Shown here in pieces: positions 18,397-27,421 of a stretch of DNA of 64,000 nt. Origin of the DNA: UKL13-3 sp943369665. GTDB taxonomy: Bacteria; Bacteroidota; Bacteroidia; UKL13-3. The notes beneath the pieces were generated by a model. The model was not told where the DNA came from. It was given only the letters and a program-made list of their open reading frames with translations, and made no database searches. The DNA is taken from assembly GCA_943369665.1 (NCBI GenBank), contig CALRNX020000001.1, positions 124,001-188,000 of the forward strand. The letters are read 5' to 3'. The number at the start of each line of letters is the position of its first letter. The first letter of the stretch is position 1. The translations under genes were made by a program, and so were the position numbers.

Positions 18397-18954
18397 ATGA
18401 AACTCTATATCAAAAACATGGTTTGCCAGCGTTGTATCACCAGTGTTGACAATTTGTTTCAGCAATTGAATATCCCTCATACGGGTGTATTGATGGGTGA
18501 AGTGGAGCTGCAAAAAACAGTGTCGGAGGCCGAGAAAACAAAACTCGCTGAAGGATTGCAACAACTGGGATTTGAGTTGATTGATACCCGTAAAAATCAA
18601 TTGATTGAAAACACTAAAAAAGAGATCCGGTCTTACTTGTTGAGTATCGAACAAGATGCGGCTAACCGCCCAAACCTCTCTCATTATTTAACAGAGCGGA
18701 TCCCATATGAGTACTCTTACCTGAGCGATCTGTTTTCATCGGTTGAAGGCATTACCATCGAAACTTATTTTATTCAGTTGCGCATCGAGCGGGCCAAAGA
18801 ATGGATGGTGTACAACGATAAAAACCTTACCGAGATTGCCTATTTATTGGGATACAGCAGCGTTCACCACCTGTCGGCACAGTTTAAAAAACATACCGGT
18901 TTAACACCTTCTCATTTCAAAAAGATCGGTGCGGTGAAACGCAAAGGATTCTAA
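18397..18954 (+). CDS. AraC-family regulator with HMA-like N-terminal domain
   Basis: About 185 residues. The N-terminus (MKLYIKNMVCQRC) resembles a heavy-metal-associated fold with a CxxC pair. The C-terminal half is an AraC double helix-turn-helix (ERAKEWMVYNDKNLTEIAYL and SSVHHLSAQFKKHTGLTPSH). A longer reading from 18295 exists, but its first 34 residues do not look like protein, so the ATG at 18397 is preferred. The metallothionein-like peptide 100 bases downstream suggests control of metal handling; this is inference from adjacency. Confidence 0.85.
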   Translation: MKLYIKNMVCQRCITSVDNLFQQLNIPHTGVLMGEVELQKTVSEAEKTKLAEGLQQLGFELIDTRKNQLIENTKKEIRSYLLSIEQDAANRPNLSHYLTERIPYEYSYLSDLFSSVEGITIETYFIQLRIERAKEWMVYNDKNLTEIAYLLGYSSVHHLSAQFKKHTGLTPSHFKKIGAVKRKGF

Positions 18955-18989
18955 CCCTTATCCAAAAATAATATACATTTTCCCCTTAA

Positions 18990-19027
18990 AGCTATACGAT
19001 AGCTGGATACGTGCGGTGTTAGCTTTG
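18990..19027 (+). promoter_or_regulatory. Candidate promoter and operator of the Cys-rich peptide
   Basis: An inverted repeat AGCTATACGATAGCT (18990-19004) lies upstream of TAGCTTTG (19020-19027), which matches the Bacteroidota -7 element TAnnTTTG. The peptide start codon is 28 bases further on. The palindrome is a plausible site for the neighbouring AraC protein. Confidence 0.45.
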
Positions 19028-19055
19028 TACTGTCAAATCAAACAGACGATACAAT

Positions 19056-19193
19056 ATGAAAAACACAACAATTTCTGCAGCCGTTCTCAAGGAGAATACC
19101 TGCAACAACAACAACTGTAATTGTGCCAACTGCAACTGCGGAGACTCCTGCTCAACAACGGGCTGCTCTTGCGGATGTGATTGCTGCAAATAA
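19056..19193 (+). CDS. Cysteine-rich metallothionein-like peptide
   Basis: A 45-residue open frame with 11 cysteines (residues 16, 21, 23, 26, 28, 32, 37, 39, 41, 43 and 44) in CxC, CxxC and CC patterns, ending CSCGCDCCK. The N-terminal 14 residues are Cys-free. Such density fits metal-thiolate binding, but it does not match a metallothionein family I can name. A -7-like element stands 28 bases upstream, a terminator follows about 90 bases after the stop, and an HMA/AraC regulator is next door. It is too short for most gene callers. Confidence 0.75.
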   Translation: MKNTTISAAVLKENTCNNNNCNCANCNCGDSCSTTGCSCGCDCCK

Positions 19194-19285
19194 TACCATT
19201 TGTGATTTACAAAACAGGTCAATGCGTTTGTGCAGATCAACACATTGAAAGACCTGTTTGGTGTAAACGGTGCAATTGCCATATA

Positions 19286-19314
19286 TCCCGACCCATTCCG
19301 GTCGGGATTTTTTG
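19286..19314 (+). terminator. Rho-independent terminator
   Basis: TCCCGACC (19286-19293) and GGTCGGGA (19300-19307) form a perfect 8-bp stem with a 6-base loop, followed by T6. A second inverted repeat, AAACAGGTC/GACCTGTTT (about 19209-19257), lies just upstream. Confidence 0.85.
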
Positions 19315-19398
19315 TATTGACCATTTCCTTTTAAGAAAAGATTATGGGCAATTTACCGGCTGAAACGAGTAGTTTCGATTAGATCAATTCGAAATTGC

Positions 19399-20211
19399 AT
19401 GAAACAACTTACCCTATACTTTTTATTGTTTTTGGCATCATCCAATATGATGGCGCAACACAAAGAGGTCACTGCGCAAGCACGTCAGGATTCGGTCATT
19501 GCCAAATACCTGAAACGGGGAGCCTGGAAATACAGCTATTTCAATAAGGAATGGGAACACTATATTGTGCAGGGATTGGCTGAAGATTCAACCGTTGCAT
19601 ACTTGTGGCAACAACGTGCCATGCCTTATTTTAAACAGCATAAATATGATATCGGTATGCGTTACCTCGACAAGGCCGTATTGTATGATAAAAAGTGGAG
19701 CGACTACCGGGCATATTTGGAATGTATTTTCGCCAAGAACTACCGTCAGGCAAAAAAAGATTTCGAAGAATGCAAGCAGCAACAACCGGGCGGATATATC
19801 ATGGATCATCCTTACGACTTTTATATTGCTTTGTGTCATTTGCAATTGAATGAATACCGGGAAGCATTGACTATTCTACAGAATCTTGTAATGGAAACCA
19901 CTCAGTTGAGAGGAAGCGAATGGGTTCATCCCAATCATTTTTATTATCTGGGTATTGCCCATTATGAATTGGGAAATTATGCGGAAGCCATTCAAACATT
20001 TGATCAGGCAATTGCATTGTATCCTCATTTTGCCGATGCCAAATATTATAAAGGCAAATGTTATGAGCAACAACAGCAAGAAACCCTATGCAAAGCTATA
20101 CTGAAAGAAGCCGATGACGACTTTGAAAAAGGATACACCATCAACGAAGACAATATTATTTACGAATATTATCCTTATCAGGTATACTGGAAATGGAAAC
20201 GGGTTAAATGA
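19399..20211 (+). CDS. Secreted tetratricopeptide-repeat protein
   Basis: 270 residues with an N-terminal signal peptide (MKQLTLYFLLFLASSNMMAQ). Helical repeats include a clear TPR at about residues 175-210 (FYYLGIAHYELGNYAEAIQT then YPHFADAKYYKGKCYEQQ). Probably periplasmic and protein-binding; no catalytic domain is seen. Confidence 0.8.
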   Translation: MKQLTLYFLLFLASSNMMAQHKEVTAQARQDSVIAKYLKRGAWKYSYFNKEWEHYIVQGLAEDSTVAYLWQQRAMPYFKQHKYDIGMRYLDKAVLYDKKWSDYRAYLECIFAKNYRQAKKDFEECKQQQPGGYIMDHPYDFYIALCHLQLNEYREALTILQNLVMETTQLRGSEWVHPNHFYYLGIAHYELGNYAEAIQTFDQAIALYPHFADAKYYKGKCYEQQQQETLCKAILKEADDDFEKGYTINEDNIIYEYYPYQVYWKWKRVK

Positions 20212-20213
20212 GT

Positions 20214-21137
20214 TTATTTCTTACCGTCATTTTTCACATTCATCGCCATCATTTGTTTGAGTGTATTGTTCATGCCATCGGGTGAACCGTCCAGGAATAT
20301 GACGTTGCCGTTTCCGTCTTCTGCAAAGTTTTTCACGGCTTCCGTCCACATGCTAAACAATAAGAACGAAGCATCAAGGTCGGCACTTTGCATTTCCTTG
20401 GCTGCTTCACTCATCCCCACGGCAACCTCTTTACGGAACAATGCAACACCCTGACCACGCAATTGTGCAGCAATTTTCTCCGCTTCAGCCGAAATTTTGA
20501 TGGCATTTCCTTCAGCTTCGGCCGCTTTGGTTTTGGTAATGAGCAATGCCTGCCCTTCATTTTCGGCAGCTGCTTTCAGGTTGGATGAAGCAACCACTTG
20601 CGCCATTGATTTGGTGATGGCCTCATCAAATGTAATATCGTTCAATTGCAAGTCAATTAGATGGTAGCCCCACGATTCCAACCCCTGGTCGATACTTTCT
20701 TTTACAGATTCCACAATTTCTTTGCGTAATAGCAAAATCTCCGATTGTTTTTTGGTTGCCACAAAACCACGGATCGAACCTTCAATGGTGCGGATCAGTG
20801 CCGTCATAAAATCGCGGTCATTCATAAATTTGAAGGCAACATTTTTGAGCGTTTCTTCTTTATTATCCACCACCGAATACAAGAGCATGGCTTTAAAGTA
20901 TACATTGGCCTGGTCTTGTGTAATGGCCTGAAAATCCAACTCAATTGAACGGTTTTGAATCGAGATCCTCCTGTAGATCATTTCCAAAAAAGGAATTTTC
21001 ATGCTCAACCCGGGATACAATACCCTGCGGTATTTACCAAACATGGTAATAACAGCAATAGTGCCTTGCTGAACCGTAACAAGAGAGAGCACGATGACAA
21101 GTAACACGAAACCAATAATAACAAAGGTAGAAATCAT
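20214..21137 (-). CDS. SPFH/band 7 (stomatin-like) membrane protein
   Basis: 307 residues. An N-terminal membrane helix (MISTFVIIGFVLLVIVLSLV) is followed by the SPFH entry GTIAVITMFGKYRRVLYPGL, the typical pattern of prohibitin/stomatin homologues. An alanine- and glutamate-rich coiled region follows (KAAEAEGNAIKISAEAEKIA). Membrane-scaffold role by family. Its 3' end converges on the TPR gene, two bases away. Confidence 0.9.
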   Translation of the reverse strand: MISTFVIIGFVLLVIVLSLVTVQQGTIAVITMFGKYRRVLYPGLSMKIPFLEMIYRRISIQNRSIELDFQAITQDQANVYFKAMLLYSVVDNKEETLKNVAFKFMNDRDFMTALIRTIEGSIRGFVATKKQSEILLLRKEIVESVKESIDQGLESWGYHLIDLQLNDITFDEAITKSMAQVVASSNLKAAAENEGQALLITKTKAAEAEGNAIKISAEAEKIAAQLRGQGVALFRKEVAVGMSEAAKEMQSADLDASFLLFSMWTEAVKNFAEDGNGNVIFLDGSPDGMNNTLKQMMAMNVKNDGKK

Positions 21138-21207
21138 AATTGTGGTATTTTTGACCGAATGTAGGGAAAAGAACTGAACAAACTCACTCCATTCTTTTCT
21201 AAGCCAA

Positions 21208-22173
21208 ATGTTTTATCTTCGGTACCAGCCAACACTTTTTCATTTGAAACACACAAAGCTACTCTTATCCGTTTTAATCATTGTATCAAATGCTTATTTC
21301 ATACAAGCCCAAAACTACCTCGACCTGGTGCAGGTGTTTTATACCAATACTCCTTTAAACCAATTTGACAGCTCGCTCAACAAAACCCGGGTACAGGATT
21401 TTACCTTTAACTCTACCCTTCCTGTTAAGATAAACGACAGAACCAATTTTATCACGGGACTAGATGTTGAATGGATGTACGCAGGACTTACGCCAACAGG
21501 CAGTAGCGGTAGTGTTACAGGCATTATTGCTAAGCTCGGAGTCAATCATAAACTAAACAAAAAGTGGACAACCAATCTGATCATGCTCCCTCGCCTGGCT
21601 TCTGATTTTAAGAAACCTGGAGGAGGCTTAAGCCGGGAAGATTTTCAATTGGGAGGTTTGTTGCTATTTAAATATGCCGCGCGTCCCAATTTAACATACA
21701 AAATGGCGATGTATTATAACTCAGAATTATTCGGGCCATTCTTCTCTCCTATTTTGGGTCTTTATTATAAAAGTGAAAACCAAAAATTTGAAACAGATCT
21801 TTCATTGCCTTTTTTTGTTGATGCCAACTATCGCATCAAGCCGGATATTTTTACAGGCATAAAATTTCAGGCATTTGTGCGCACATTTAATTTGCACGAT
21901 CCATATTATCACGACAATGGGGAGTACTTAGCCAAAACAAGCAATGAGATCTACACGTATTTGGGGATTGAACCTGTAAAAGGGTTATTGTTAAAAGCCA
22001 ATATTGGTTACAGCGTGGGCCGGAATTACCGGTTATACGACATCCATGATAAAGTTGCCTGGGGATTAAGTGCCTTTCGTTTTGGCGATGACCGTAAACA
22101 ATTGAATGCCGATTTTGCAGATGGTTTATTGTTCAGGGTCGATTGTATTTACCGGTTTTATACCGGGCAATAA
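21208..22173 (+). CDS. DUF6268-like outer-membrane beta-barrel protein
   Basis: 321 residues with a signal peptide ending near IVSNAYFIQAQ and a body of alternating strands (NFITGLDVEWMYAGL, LLKANIGYSVGRNYRLYDI) ending in RVDCIYRFYTGQ. The C-terminal aromatic residue pattern fits outer-membrane barrels. The start could be 21208 or a later in-frame codon, since the first 12 residues precede the signal peptide. Confidence 0.75.
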   Translation: MFYLRYQPTLFHLKHTKLLLSVLIIVSNAYFIQAQNYLDLVQVFYTNTPLNQFDSSLNKTRVQDFTFNSTLPVKINDRTNFITGLDVEWMYAGLTPTGSSGSVTGIIAKLGVNHKLNKKWTTNLIMLPRLASDFKKPGGGLSREDFQLGGLLLFKYAARPNLTYKMAMYYNSELFGPFFSPILGLYYKSENQKFETDLSLPFFVDANYRIKPDIFTGIKFQAFVRTFNLHDPYYHDNGEYLAKTSNEIYTYLGIEPVKGLLLKANIGYSVGRNYRLYDIHDKVAWGLSAFRFGDDRKQLNADFADGLLFRVDCIYRFYTGQ

Positions 22174-22174
22174 T

Positions 22175-22594
22175 CTATCGTCTTCGGTTGAGTTGCAACC
22201 ATAAAATCCCGTAAATGATGAGTGTGCTGATCATCCCCAACAATCCATACCAGGTAATATAACCAACCAGAAATTGTAATAAAGGTATAGTCATGGGTTC
22301 ATTGGAAACCGGTCCGAAAAGGGTTAACTGATTCTTTAAAACAATAAAATCGATCAAACCTATTCCGATACCGGCCATCAATGTTGACAAAACACCCAAC
22401 AAAATAATACTCAGAAAAGGCAAGCGGTATTGCCAATGATGAACAACCAATTGACGAATGGTGATATACAATACTGCCGGTGTAATGAATAAAATCAGGG
22501 TGTATACAAAATCTCCCAACATGGCAGCTAACCATGGCAGTATCATTTTATAAGCCAAAACCAACACCAGTGTTAATGTCAATCCCAGCAACAA
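22175..22594 (-). CDS. Predicted integral membrane protein
   Basis: About 140 residues with four hydrophobic segments (for example LLLGLTLTLVLVLAYKMIL, FVYTLILFITPAVLYITI and FLSIILLGVLSTLMAGIGIG). The frame is open upstream to 22717, but that stretch overlaps the end of the LuxR gene. A non-ATG start near 22594-22606, just after the LuxR stop, is preferred. No family recognised. Probably translated with the LuxR gene. Confidence 0.55.
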   Translation of the reverse strand: MLLGLTLTLVLVLAYKMILPWLAAMLGDFVYTLILFITPAVLYITIRQLVVHHWQYRLPFLSIILLGVLSTLMAGIGIGLIDFIVLKNQLTLFGPVSNEPMTIPLLQFLVGYITWYGLLGMISTLIIYGILWLQLNRRR

Positions 22595-22610
22595 TTGCAG
22601 GACAATATGT

Positions 22611-23048
22611 TTATTGAAAACGTTCGATAAAAGCTTCACGGGACGTACAATTGGTTTTCTTAAAAATGTGTCGGATATGGGTCTTGAGTGTATTGTTTTC
22701 AATAAACAATTTTGCACAGATCTCTTTGTTGGATAAAGATGTAAACAATAACATCGCTACTTCGTATTCTCTTGCAGAAAGTTGTTTGAGGTAAAATTCC
22801 TTTTGAGCTTTCACGCTTAACTGTTGTTTGGAATAAATGCCTACTGCAAAGGCAACCGTTCCAACGATAACCGTGGTTGCAAGAACCTGGATGCTGAGTT
22901 GCATCGACCAGGGTTTATCAATCTCCACGATGCTTAGAATGGAACCGAAAAGTACGAGGCTTCCAGTGGCTTTTGCCAAATAGATCCACCAGGTACTTCC
23001 CGGTTTAAGCATTACCATTTTAGGTATCAGTTCTTTATTTGTATACAT
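22611..23048 (-). CDS. Membrane-anchored LuxR-type transcriptional regulator
   Basis: About 145 residues. Two N-terminal hydrophobic helices (WWIYLAKATGSLVLFGSILS and QVLATTVIVGTVAFAVGIYS) precede a LuxR C-terminal HTH (LSAREYEVAMLLFTSLSNKE ... NNTLKTHIRHIFKKTNCTSR). Membrane tethering of a LuxR HTH without a sensor domain suggests that the neighbouring membrane protein provides the input; this is inference. Confidence 0.8.
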   Translation of the reverse strand: MYTNKELIPKMVMLKPGSTWWIYLAKATGSLVLFGSILSIVEIDKPWSMQLSIQVLATTVIVGTVAFAVGIYSKQQLSVKAQKEFYLKQLSAREYEVAMLLFTSLSNKEICAKLFIENNTLKTHIRHIFKKTNCTSREAFIERFQ

Positions 23049-23977
23049 TTTACAGAAGTGACTCCATTTACGAGTCTGATTTCTGCCCATAATGGTTGCC
23101 CTGTTGCATCAAATTTTAATTCAATTTCTTTTTCGGCATGGCGTTGTTGATCAACACTCACCTCCTGCCCGAGTGCATTGCGAAAGATCACATATTGAAT
23201 AGGTTCAGTAGCCGAAATGGTTACAACTCCGTTTTCAGCAGGATTTGGGTAAACGGAAACGTTAAAACGTTCGTCAACAATAGTCGATACGGCCGTTGTT
23301 GTTTTTTTGGTAAAAGTGAAGGCCTGGTTGGCCAAAGGGATATTCGACATCCTGATATAATTGTCACTAAAAACAGGATGTTCGCGTGTTCCCGAAACGG
23401 TATTAAACTCAACCAATGTGCTAAAATCGGCAGTCAGCAACACAAGCATCACTTCTGGTCCTGTAAATTGAGGATCGGAAAATGCGCTGTCATTTGCAAT
23501 TGCAACAAAATGTGAAGGTCCATAATGATAAGTGATCTTTTCTGTGTTTAACGAAACCCTCACCTGGAAATTAAGAAAATCACTATCAGGATGTCCGTAT
23601 AAACCAATATCTTTCCACTGCACCACTAATATTTTGTCGCTGCCTTCTGATATGGTTGTGACCGTTAACTTACTTTTTCCATCAATTTTCCGTAGCCAGG
23701 TTCCCATCATCGGATCCAGTGCAAAGCCATACGAATTGTTGCTTGCAACCAGGTAACCTGCTGACGTTCCTGCAGCAAATGAATCCAGGGTAAGCTTCCC
23801 GAATAATGTAAACTGATCTGCAGGCAAAAAGGAGAAATAGTTTGTGAAAGTGGTGTCCATTAATGTTTCATCCGTTGTTTCGACATATGGCTGTGAAGTT
23901 GACGAAAAAGAATAATACTGGGCATGGAGCACTGTTGTTGTGCATACACATGCGATAAGGTAAAATAGTTTTTTCAT
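23027..23977 (-). CDS. Secreted protein with T9SS sorting domain
   Basis: About 316 residues. Signal peptide MKKLFYLIACVCTTTVLHAQ, a beta-rich middle, and a C-terminal type A sorting domain beginning VYPNPAENGVVTI. Exported through the type IX secretion system by family logic. An upstream extension to 24043 is ignored because the signal peptide starts at 23977. The 3' end overlaps the LuxR start by about 20 bases. Confidence 0.8.
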   Translation of the reverse strand: MKKLFYLIACVCTTTVLHAQYYSFSSTSQPYVETTDETLMDTTFTNYFSFLPADQFTLFGKLTLDSFAAGTSAGYLVASNNSYGFALDPMMGTWLRKIDGKSKLTVTTISEGSDKILVVQWKDIGLYGHPDSDFLNFQVRVSLNTEKITYHYGPSHFVAIANDSAFSDPQFTGPEVMLVLLTADFSTLVEFNTVSGTREHPVFSDNYIRMSNIPLANQAFTFTKKTTTAVSTIVDERFNVSVYPNPAENGVVTISATEPIQYVIFRNALGQEVSVDQQRHAEKEIELKFDATGQPLWAEIRLVNGVTSVKCIQIKN

Positions 23978-24140
23978 AATTTTGGTTTTTATGTACAGCA
24001 AGCAGACATCCTCTTTTTCCAAAAGGTTTAGCGGTACTAGCATGAAACTGGGGTGATAATGGGGTGATTCGAAATCAAACCATTGATTATGAAAAGACTA
24101 TCTTTTTATAAGACGTATGCTTTGAAACGTTTTATTGAAT

Positions 24141-25274
24141 TTAAAATTTAAGATCTTCACTCTTTTGCAACGGAACAACCTTTTTCATCTTCTTTTGGAT
24201 CACGCCAAAATGATGCTCCTCTTCGGGAGCAACAAGTGAAATAGCTTCACCACTTGATTCGGCACGGCCGGTTCTTCCGATACGGTGAATATAATCCTTG
24301 GGCGAACGGGGTAATTCGTAGTTGATCACATAAGGTAAAAACTGGATATCAATCCCGCGAGCCAACAGGTCGGTTGCCACCAATACCTGGATAGCGCCTT
24401 GTTTAAATTGTCTTAAGGCATCCGTTCTGGCTCCCTGACTTTTTTTGCTATGGATGGAAATAGCTTCAATTCCGTTTTTGCGCAATTTATCGGCAACATT
24501 ATCGGCCTGGTATACCGATGAGGTAAATACCAATACCTGTTTCATTTCATGTTGCTTTATGAGGTAACGCAACAACGGCCCTTTTTTATCGGCAGTTACG
24601 GCATAAGCCGTTTGGGTGATCAACTCTGCTGCTTGTTCGGTTTGCGTATCAATATTGATCACAACCGGCAAATGCAATAATTGTTGGTTGATGGTATTTA
24701 CCTCTTCATTCAGCGTTGCCGAAAACAATAAATTCTGGCGTACTTTGGGCAACAACGCGATAATATCATCCATCTCTTCCTTGAAACCAAGGTTCAACAT
24801 TTTATCCGCTTCATCCAGTACCAACACTTCTATTTCCGATAACTGCACCGCATTTTTTTCAACCAATTCCAAGAGTCGTCCAGGTGTAGCCACCAATACA
24901 TGCACCCCTTGTAATTGTATCATTTGTGGATTAATGGAAACGCCACCGTACACAGCTAATGATTTGATGCGTTGGGGCATTACATCTCCAAACGCTTTAA
25001 ATACTGCTGTTACCTGTGCAGCCAACTCGCGCGTTGGAACCAATACCAACGCATTTACATGCCTGCTTTTGGCTTGTTTGCCTTGCAGGTTCATCAACAC
25101 GGGCAATACATAACTCACTGTTTTCCCCGAACCTGTATGTGCAATACCCAATACATCTTTATGAGCCAAAATAGCCGGGATGGCTTGCTCCTGGATCGGA
25201 GTTGCATGCGTATACTCAAGCTTGGCTAAAAGGTTTAATAAAGATGAAGACAGACCGAGTGAGGTAAAAGACAT
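24141..25274 (-). CDS. DEAD-box ATP-dependent RNA helicase (RhlE/CsdA-like)
   Basis: 377 residues, the two RecA lobes with almost no C-terminal extension. Motifs: Q motif near TPIQEQAIPAI, Walker A AHTGSGKT, VLDEADKML, SAT, and HRIGRTGRAESSGEA. It unwinds or remodels RNA in the cytoplasm. Confidence 0.93.
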   Translation of the reverse strand: MSFTSLGLSSSLLNLLAKLEYTHATPIQEQAIPAILAHKDVLGIAHTGSGKTVSYVLPVLMNLQGKQAKSRHVNALVLVPTRELAAQVTAVFKAFGDVMPQRIKSLAVYGGVSINPQMIQLQGVHVLVATPGRLLELVEKNAVQLSEIEVLVLDEADKMLNLGFKEEMDDIIALLPKVRQNLLFSATLNEEVNTINQQLLHLPVVINIDTQTEQAAELITQTAYAVTADKKGPLLRYLIKQHEMKQVLVFTSSVYQADNVADKLRKNGIEAISIHSKKSQGARTDALRQFKQGAIQVLVATDLLARGIDIQFLPYVINYELPRSPKDYIHRIGRTGRAESSGEAISLVAPEEEHHFGVIQKKMKKVVPLQKSEDLKF

Positions 25275-25385
25275 GGTGATTTTTGATTTTAGATGTGAGA
25301 TTTAACCATTGGCTGGTAGCCTTTAGCTTTATTGTATTTTTGTTGCTGCCTTTAATTCCAACTTCTACTATCCAACCTCTATCAT

Positions 25386-25841
25386 CTACGCTTTAACAGC
25401 AGCATTTTTACTCAAATTCCGGTATGTATATCCTCCACCGATAATATGACGCCTTACAAACCTGCCTTGGATATCGGAGTTGATGAGCTTGGTGTATAAC
25501 GAATGAGGAACTCCGAAATACTCGTAAGTGCTTCCATCCTGGAAGGTGATCTTAAGTGCATGGCCTTTCCAGGTAAAATCTTCAATAAAACAATTGGTTG
25601 TTGTTTCCGCATAACGCTCAGCATTCAATGCATGCGTTTCGGGCGAAATACTTACCAGGAAATGATAGGCATCAATAATGTTCTGGCTTTTCAAGGCAGC
25701 TTCTTCGCGCATTGGGTCTCCTTCCCTGAACTTATCAGGATGCCATTCCTTTACCAGGTTACGGTATATCACTTTTAACTCGGCTAAAGTGGTTTCTTTG
25801 GTTATCCCAAACAGTTTTCGGTAATCAACAATACGCTTCAT
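25386..25841 (-). CDS. J-domain and KTSC-domain fusion protein
   Basis: 151 residues. An N-terminal J domain has the HPD tripeptide (VKEWHPDKFREG near residue 34). The C-terminal part (WKGHALKITFQDGSTYEYFG ... LINSDIQGRFVRRHI) matches the KTSC domain, which is often tied to RNA metabolism. It lies between two RNA helicase genes on the same strand, suggesting a shared RNA-related role. Confidence 0.8.
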   Translation of the reverse strand: MKRIVDYRKLFGITKETTLAELKVIYRNLVKEWHPDKFREGDPMREEAALKSQNIIDAYHFLVSISPETHALNAERYAETTTNCFIEDFTWKGHALKITFQDGSTYEYFGVPHSLYTKLINSDIQGRFVRRHIIGGGYTYRNLSKNAAVKA

Positions 25842-25971
25842 TTTTTCTTATTTTTTATCATCATGCTTTGATCACTCGATGAACCACCAACGATGATCTG
25901 TGAACTTAGCGCGCAAAGGTAACCCAAAAACCGGTGCGGGTTCAAAACATGATGAAGATTAGAATATTGCC

Positions 25972-27285
25972 TTATGAAGCAATTTCAATTTTCACTTTTT
26001 TGTTTTTGATCTTTTCGGCCTGGATCAGTTTGAGTGTGTGCGTTATCTTTGATGATCTTACCGCCACATAAGCCGACTTATCAAGCACTTCGATCTTTCC
26101 CAATTCATCTTTTTGCAATTGCCCTTTTTGCAGAAGCATGCCTACAATATCCATTTTATTGATCTTGTCTTTTTTACCGGCCGATATATAAAGTGTTTGC
26201 CATTCGCTGGCTTTGGGCAAGATAACTTTCTTTGGAAGTGTTTCAGCTTGCGGGGTGATGGTTAAAAATTCAGGTAAATAATCTTTCTGATCCAATAAAA
26301 AATAAGTGGTTCCTGTAGCGTTCATTCTTGCCGTACGTCCATTTCGGTGAATCATTACATCTTCGGTAAGTGGCAATTGGTAATGGATCACCGCATCCAC
26401 TTCGGGAATATCCAACCCGCGAGCAGCAAGATCCGTTGTAACCAAAATGGTTGAGCTGCCATTGCGAAATTTAATGAGTGTTTTTTCACGGTCAATCTGT
26501 TCAAGTCCTCCATGGTAAAAGCCATGTGCTACTTTATGAAAACTCAGCTGTTCCGAAATGCGGTTCACCGCTTCCCGGTGGTTGCAAAACACAATGGCTT
26601 GTTTGGCTTGAATTTTCCCCAACAATAACATCAACCCTTCTACCTTATCATCACCTTCCACTGTTACGGATTTAACAACCAACGATGATTTTAACGCTTT
26701 GTGTTTGGTTGTGAAATTCAGGGTTACACTGTTTTCCAATCCAACAAAACGAGGAATCTCATCCAATGCAGTTGCTGATGTCAATACCCGTTTTTTGAGT
26801 TGTGTACATTTTTCAATGATAAATGACATATCATCCTTAAATCCGAACTCAAGTGATTTATCAAACTCATCTAAGATTAAGGTATGTGTGGTTTCCAATT
26901 TGAGCGTTTCGGTAGTAAGGTGGTGAGCAACTCTTCCGGGTGTTCCCACTAAAACAGCCGGAGGTTGTTGCAGGTTATTTTCTTCGATCCGCACCGAATG
27001 CCCTCCGTAGAAAGCATTAATCTTAAAAGTTGTTCCCATTTGCTTAAACACCTTTTCGATTTGAATAGCCAGCTCACGTGAAGGGACAAGGATTAAAGCT
27101 TGTACACCATGCTCTTCCTTTTTTAACAACGACAACAGTGGCAACAAAAAAGCCAATGTTTTCCCCGAACCGGTTGGAGAAATCAATACAATATCATTGG
27201 GTTGATGAATTGCAGTCAGCGAAGCTTTTTGCATTTCGTTGAGTTCGGTAATATTAAAATTGGAAAGTATAGTTGAATGATCCAT
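25972..27285 (-). CDS. DbpA-like DEAD-box RNA helicase
   Basis: 437 residues. Walker A SPTGSGKT; the Walker B motif reads DEFD instead of DEAD, and motif VI reads HRNGRTAR instead of HRIGRTGR. The C-terminal roughly 75 residues (KINKMDIVGMLLQKGQL ... GKIEVLDKSAYVAVRS) match the DbpA RNA-binding domain that targets 23S rRNA. A ribosome assembly role is inferred. Confidence 0.88.
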   Translation of the reverse strand: MDHSTILSNFNITELNEMQKASLTAIHQPNDIVLISPTGSGKTLAFLLPLLSLLKKEEHGVQALILVPSRELAIQIEKVFKQMGTTFKINAFYGGHSVRIEENNLQQPPAVLVGTPGRVAHHLTTETLKLETTHTLILDEFDKSLEFGFKDDMSFIIEKCTQLKKRVLTSATALDEIPRFVGLENSVTLNFTTKHKALKSSLVVKSVTVEGDDKVEGLMLLLGKIQAKQAIVFCNHREAVNRISEQLSFHKVAHGFYHGGLEQIDREKTLIKFRNGSSTILVTTDLAARGLDIPEVDAVIHYQLPLTEDVMIHRNGRTARMNATGTTYFLLDQKDYLPEFLTITPQAETLPKKVILPKASEWQTLYISAGKKDKINKMDIVGMLLQKGQLQKDELGKIEVLDKSAYVAVRSSKITHTLKLIQAEKIKNKKVKIEIAS

Positions 27286-27371
27286 GATATGCCGTTGTAT
27301 AATTTGGGCTGCGAATATAGGCTAATCAAAGCGTATGAAAGCCCTCGGTATTTATGTCCTTTGTCAACAAA

Positions 27372-27399
27372 AAAAGCCCCGACATTGGTCGGGGCTTTT
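27372..27399. terminator. Bidirectional Rho-independent terminator
   Basis: AAAAGCCCCGAC and GTCGGGGCTTTT form a 12-bp perfect stem with a 4-base loop, A-rich on one side and T-rich on the other. It mainly serves the minus-strand T9SS cargo gene. Confidence 0.9.
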
Positions 27400-27421
27400 C
27401 ACAAAGTCGTCAGAATTGTTC

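Noticed and set aside
22595..22717. N-terminal extension of the membrane protein overlapping the LuxR gene
   Set aside because: The overlap of over 100 bases falls on the conserved LuxR HTH and its translation lacks the hydrophobic pattern of the rest.
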